DNA from: an uncultured bacterium
Lineage (GTDB): Bacteria; Verrucomicrobiota; Kiritimatiellia; RFP12; UBA1067
Length of the DNA: 8,128 nucleotides
Reading direction: 5' to 3'
NCBI GenBank assembly: GCA_946401765.1
Contig: CAMIVJ010000116.1
Span: 1 to 8,128, forward strand
The position numbers and the translations under genes were made by a program. Each line of letters opens with the position of its first letter. The stretch's first letter is position 1. Under the pieces are notes generated by a model. That model worked only from the letters and a program-made list of their open reading frames with translations. It had not been told where the DNA came from and ran no database searches. Shown here in pieces: positions 6,180-8,128 of the stretch.

Positions 6180-6887
6180 TCATCCCATCATCGCGAATAT
6201 CCGCTTGAGGCCCTTGCGGGCGAGGGCCCGCAGTGCGTCGAGGGATTCCTCGGTGAACGGGTTGTGCTCTGCAGTGCCCTGAAGCTCCACATAGCGGCCG
6301 TCGTCGGTCATCACGACATTGAGATCCACCTCGGCCGTAGAATCGTGCGCGTAGTCTAGGTCAAGTGTAGGCTTGCCGTCGCATACGCCTACGGACACCG
6401 CCGCGACGCGATGTATTATCGGGTTTTCAGCGAGCGTTCCGTTTGCAAGCAGCCTCGCTACGGCGTCCTGCAATGCGACCATGCCGCCGGTGATGGAGGC
6501 GCATCTCGTGCCGCCGTCCGCCTGTAGGACATCGCAGTCAATGGTTATCTGGCGCGAGCCGAGCTTTGACATGTCGACGGCGGCGCGTAGCGAACGCCCG
6601 ATGAGGCGCTGTATCTCCGTTGAGCGGGCGTCCTGCCTGAGCTTCTTTATGTCGCGGTCCTTGCGTCCACCTCCAGTGGACGACGGAAGCATCGAGTATT
6701 CAGCCGTGACCCAGCCCCTCCCGGTGTCTTTCAGAAACGGCGGAACCTTGTCTTCGACGCTCGCAGTGCAAAGCACCCATGTGTCGCCCCATTTGACGAG
6801 GACGCTTCCAGCCGCGTACTTCGTGAAATTGCGGACGAACTCGATCGGACGTAACTGATCGCTCTTTCTCTTTGCCGTTTTGGTCAC
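6180..6887 (-). CDS. rph: Ribonuclease PH
   Basis: RNase PH is a phosphate-dependent 3'-to-5' exoribonuclease that trims tRNA 3' ends; it works as a hexameric ring in the cytoplasm. The 235-residue protein carries the family signatures: GWVTAEYSMLPSST (58-71), EIQRLIGRSLRAAVD (91-105), TIDCDVLQADGGTRCASITGG (115-135), and the acidic motif DLDYAHDSTAEVD (176-188) with the metal-binding aspartates. R88 sits where the phosphate-binding arginine of the Bacillus enzyme lies. Length is close to the usual 238-240. The start is GTG (6887-6885), with a purine-rich GAGAGAAG just upstream. The common N-terminal RPDGR motif is shortened to AKRKSDQLRP, and histidine 181 replaces the usual acidic residue of YAEDS. 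Unlike gltDB it has no repeat insertions. It ends 8 bases from gltB, facing it, so neither gene has room for its own terminator in between. Confidence 0.98.
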   Translation of the reverse strand: MTKTAKRKSDQLRPIEFVRNFTKYAAGSVLVKWGDTWVLCTASVEDKVPPFLKDTGRGWVTAEYSMLPSSTGGGRKDRDIKKLRQDARSTEIQRLIGRSLRAAVDMSKLGSRQITIDCDVLQADGGTRCASITGGMVALQDAVARLLANGTLAENPIIHRVAAVSVGVCDGKPTLDLDYAHDSTAEVDLNVVMTDDGRYVELQGTAEHNPFTEESLDALRALARKGLKRIFAMMG

Positions 6888-6925
6888 AGTTCTTCTCTCT
6901 TTCCGATGTTTTTGACAACGGGGCT

Positions 6926-6954
6926 ATTATGCCACCGTTTCGGCACGCTGTCAA
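6926..6954 (-). promoter_or_regulatory. Sigma70-type promoter of rph
   Basis: On the - strand a perfect TTGACA (6954-6949) is followed after exactly 17 bases by CATAAT (6931-6926), one base from the TATAAT consensus. Transcription should start near 6919, about 32 bases before the GTG start of rph. This is a strong constitutive-looking promoter and supports a vegetative sigma70-like factor. Confidence 0.85.
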
Positions 6955-6998
6955 TCTTCGTTTTTGGAAAAATAAAGAAACCGCATGGCGGTGGAATG

Positions 6999-7007
6999 TG
7001 ATATACT
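6999..7007 (+). promoter_or_regulatory. Extended -10 promoter of the riboswitch-transporter unit
   Basis: TGATATACT fits the extended -10 consensus TGnTATAAT with one mismatch. No good -35 is found at the proper distance (6979-6984 reads AACCGC), which is normal for extended -10 promoters. The predicted start, about 7013-7015, lies a few bases before the first paired base of the riboswitch (7019), which supports both calls. Confidence 0.7.
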
Positions 7008-7018
7008 ATTTGGCGTCT

Positions 7019-7110
7019 CGCGGAACTGACGAGGGAGGGTGCGTGCCCTCTGTGGAGTTCACCACATGAACCGCGGGCGGGGGTCCCCCGTGAAGTCGTT
7101 CGTCTGGGCG
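7019..7110 (+). promoter_or_regulatory. ZTP (pfl-type) riboswitch
   Basis: This RNA senses the purine intermediates ZMP/ZTP, which build up when 10-formyl-tetrahydrofolate is scarce. Seen in sequence: P1 CGCGG (7019-7023) with CCGCG (7071-7075); the conserved ACTGACG strand (7026...); P2 GTGG (7052-7055) with CCAC (7062-7065), followed by the conserved ATGAA; a variable linker with its own hairpin (7078-7090); and the 3' domain ending in the hallmark CGTCTGGGCG (7101-7110). The pseudoknot pairs GACGA (7028-7032) with TCGTC (7100-7104). In the known Fusobacterium RNA, as I recall it, the same positions are GACGG/CCGUC, so both sides changed together. An additional hairpin, GAGGG/CCCTC (7035-7039, 7046-7050), sits between the pseudoknot strand and P2. 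The short P3 has one G-U pair. Confidence 0.85.
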
Positions 7111-7125
7111 CGATACCAGATACGA
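7100..7125 (+). promoter_or_regulatory. Possible expression-platform hairpin
   Basis: TCGT (7100-7103) can pair with ACGA (7122-7125), and CTGG (7104-7107) with CCAG (7116-7119), with a 2-base bulge and an 8-base loop. This uses the pseudoknot strand of the riboswitch and covers the start of the GAGG ribosome binding site. The two folds exclude each other, so ligand binding should free the site and turn translation on. There is no T-run, so termination control is unlikely. This is inferred from base pairing by eye. Confidence 0.5.
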
Positions 7126-7127
7126 GG
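7124..7127 (+). promoter_or_regulatory. Ribosome binding site of the transporter gene
   Basis: GAGG lies 8 bases before ATG 7136 but only 2 bases before the other in-frame ATG at 7130. The spacing selects 7136. Confidence 0.7.
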
Positions 7128-7135
7128 CAATGACA

Positions 7136-8128
7136 ATGGAGAATACGTCCCTTGGTTTCAAGCGAATGGTTCGCGCGGTGATTCCGGCATTTCTGCTGGC
7201 CGTCTCCGTCGGGCAGATCTACGCGTTCACGAATTTCGCGACCGAGATACGTGACTACCTGGCTTCCCAGTATATCGCACAGGAGGTGTTCAACCATCCC
7301 GATGAGTTGAAGATCGCGATGTCCGAGTTGATGGCAAAGGTCCAATTCGCGTTTTCGCTCGGCATTTTCTTCCTTGGCATGGGCGCCGCGTTCTTCGGCA
7401 AGATCGTGGAGCGGAACATCCGACTCTCCACGATCATCGGCACGACGCTGTTCATATCGGGTCTGCTCGTGACGGCGCTTGGCGTCAAGATGAAGTCGCT
7501 TGCGCTCATATACCTGGGCTACGGATTTCTGGTGGGCACGGGCACGGGCATCATATACATCTCGCCGGTGAAGACGATGATGCTGTGGTTCCCGAACGCG
7601 AAGGCGATCGCCGCTGCGGTGCCTATCATATCGTTCGGCCTCGGCTCCACGCTCTCCACGCTTCTCTACAAGGGCTTCAGCTTTGGCGGGCCGGATGCAA
7701 TGTTCGCAATGGCCTTCCGCGGCTTCTACGATTTCTTCGGGGTGGCGAAGGAGACATGGAAGATACAGTACGTGTTCCTGGCCTTTGCCGTGTTCTACCT
7801 TGTCCCAATGGCGGTGTCGGCGTTCATCCTCAAGAAGCCGAAAGTGGAGCAGATGTCGTTCGCGCACGGTCTGCCGCAGTGCGAGTTCACGTATCTTGGG
7901 CTTGCTAAAGACACGTATTTCCTCCGTGCCTGGCTGTTCATGTTCCTCAACATCTCATGCGGTCTCTGCCTAATCCCACTCGCGAAGCAGATGATGGACA
8001 CTCCTGCCGTCGCCTATCCAGAGAATCTCACCAAATGGGTGATCGCGCTATGCGGAATCATGAACGGCGGCGGACGTTTCCTCTTCGCATGGTGGAGCGA
8101 TCGTCTGGCGCATCGCGTGAACATTCTT
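7136..8128 (+). CDS. MFS transporter, OFA (oxalate/formate antiporter)-like, partial
   Basis: The first 331 residues of an inner-membrane major facilitator protein are present; the gene continues past the right edge. Hydrophobic segments lie at about 14-34, 68-90, 98-117, 122-143, 157-178, 211-232, 262-283 and 300-318. The stretch GTGTGIIYISPVKTMMLWFP (134-153) resembles the fourth helix and loop typical of OFA-family members (G-x-G-x-G-x-x-Y-x-x-P-V-x-T-x-x-x-WFP). GRFLFAWWSDRL (313-324) matches the conserved G-R-x-x-x-x-x-x-SD motif at the start of the second half. An extra loop between helices 1 and 2 (about 40-66) and the long loop after helix 5 (181-210) are larger than in simple MFS proteins. 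The substrate cannot be read from sequence. The preceding ZTP riboswitch points to one-carbon or purine metabolism, for example formate uptake, but export of a purine intermediate is also possible. Confidence 0.85.
   Translation, partial: MENTSLGFKRMVRAVIPAFLLAVSVGQIYAFTNFATEIRDYLASQYIAQEVFNHPDELKIAMSELMAKVQFAFSLGIFFLGMGAAFFGKIVERNIRLSTIIGTTLFISGLLVTALGVKMKSLALIYLGYGFLVGTGTGIIYISPVKTMMLWFPNAKAIAAAVPIISFGLGSTLSTLLYKGFSFGGPDAMFAMAFRGFYDFFGVAKETWKIQYVFLAFAVFYLVPMAVSAFILKKPKVEQMSFAHGLPQCEFTYLGLAKDTYFLRAWLFMFLNISCGLCLIPLAKQMMDTPAVAYPENLTKWVIALCGIMNGGGRFLFAWWSDRLAHRVNIL

Larger units (their letters stand above)
6888..7018. other. Divergent promoter region between rph and transporter
   Basis: No gene is apparent. 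The region holds the rph promoter on the - strand and the extended -10 of the transporter on the + strand, about 50 bases apart, plus an A-rich stretch (6961-6980). No intrinsic terminator is visible. Confidence 0.7.

Noticed and set aside
6160..6200. Intrinsic terminator between gltB and rph
   Set aside because: The gap is 8 bases, with no stem followed by a T-run on either strand.
7100..7135. Intrinsic terminator as riboswitch output
   Set aside because: The hairpin after the aptamer has no following run of T; it overlaps the ribosome binding site instead, so translation control is more likely.
6884..7867. A 327-codon - strand ORF covering the riboswitch and transporter
   Set aside because: It is rich in Arg, His and Glu with no family signature and runs antisense to a clear membrane protein and the riboswitch; the rph promoter and start lie inside it.

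Overview
This is a bacterial stretch of moderately high GC content, with signs of a Gram-negative-type genome. It holds a complete gltD-gltB glutamate synthase operon on the + strand (197-6171), a convergent rph gene for RNase PH on the - strand (6180-6887), and a divergent + strand major facilitator transporter that runs off the right edge (from 7136). No phage, IS, tRNA, rRNA or CRISPR sequence was seen. The organism cannot be named from this window. The gene set is housekeeping, and the many short repeats inside genes would fit a repeat-rich environmental or gut lineage such as the PVC group, but that is a guess.

Left part (1-6171): a 196-base leader holds a well-formed sigma54-type -24/-12 element (TTGGCACG ... 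GC, correct 10-base gap) only about 12 bases before the earliest possible gltD start. GltD (Fe-S/FAD/NADPH subunit) passes electrons from NADPH to GltB, which hydrolyses glutamine and reduces 2-oxoglutarate to glutamate. Both genes look functional, but their coding sequence carries at least nine in-frame repeat or palindrome tracts of several unrelated kinds: heptamers in gltD; three GACTTC/GAAGTC palindromic elements, a 15-base tandem, a 9-base tandem, a CCGGGGGAACC hairpin, another hairpin and a TTCAAAC run in gltB. They sit mostly in the propeptide, in linkers and in places where glutamate synthases vary. The pattern resembles the protein-coding palindromic elements of Rickettsia and is one of the two main discoveries here.

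Right part (6172-8128): gltB and rph end 8 bases apart. Between rph and the transporter gene, 248 bases hold two promoters facing away from each other: a near-perfect TTGACA-17-CATAAT promoter for rph, and an extended -10 (TGATATACT) for the transporter. The transporter transcript starts with what reads as a ZTP (pfl-type) riboswitch: P1, P2, the ACTGACG strand, its pseudoknot partner with base changes on both sides that keep pairing, and the CTGGGCG hallmark can all be placed. A candidate alternative hairpin would trap the ribosome binding site using the same pseudoknot strand, suggesting translation switches on when ZTP/ZMP rises (low 10-formyl-tetrahydrofolate). The transporter resembles the oxalate/formate antiporter (OFA) family, so a testable idea is that the cell imports formate or a related one-carbon source when folate one-carbon units run short.
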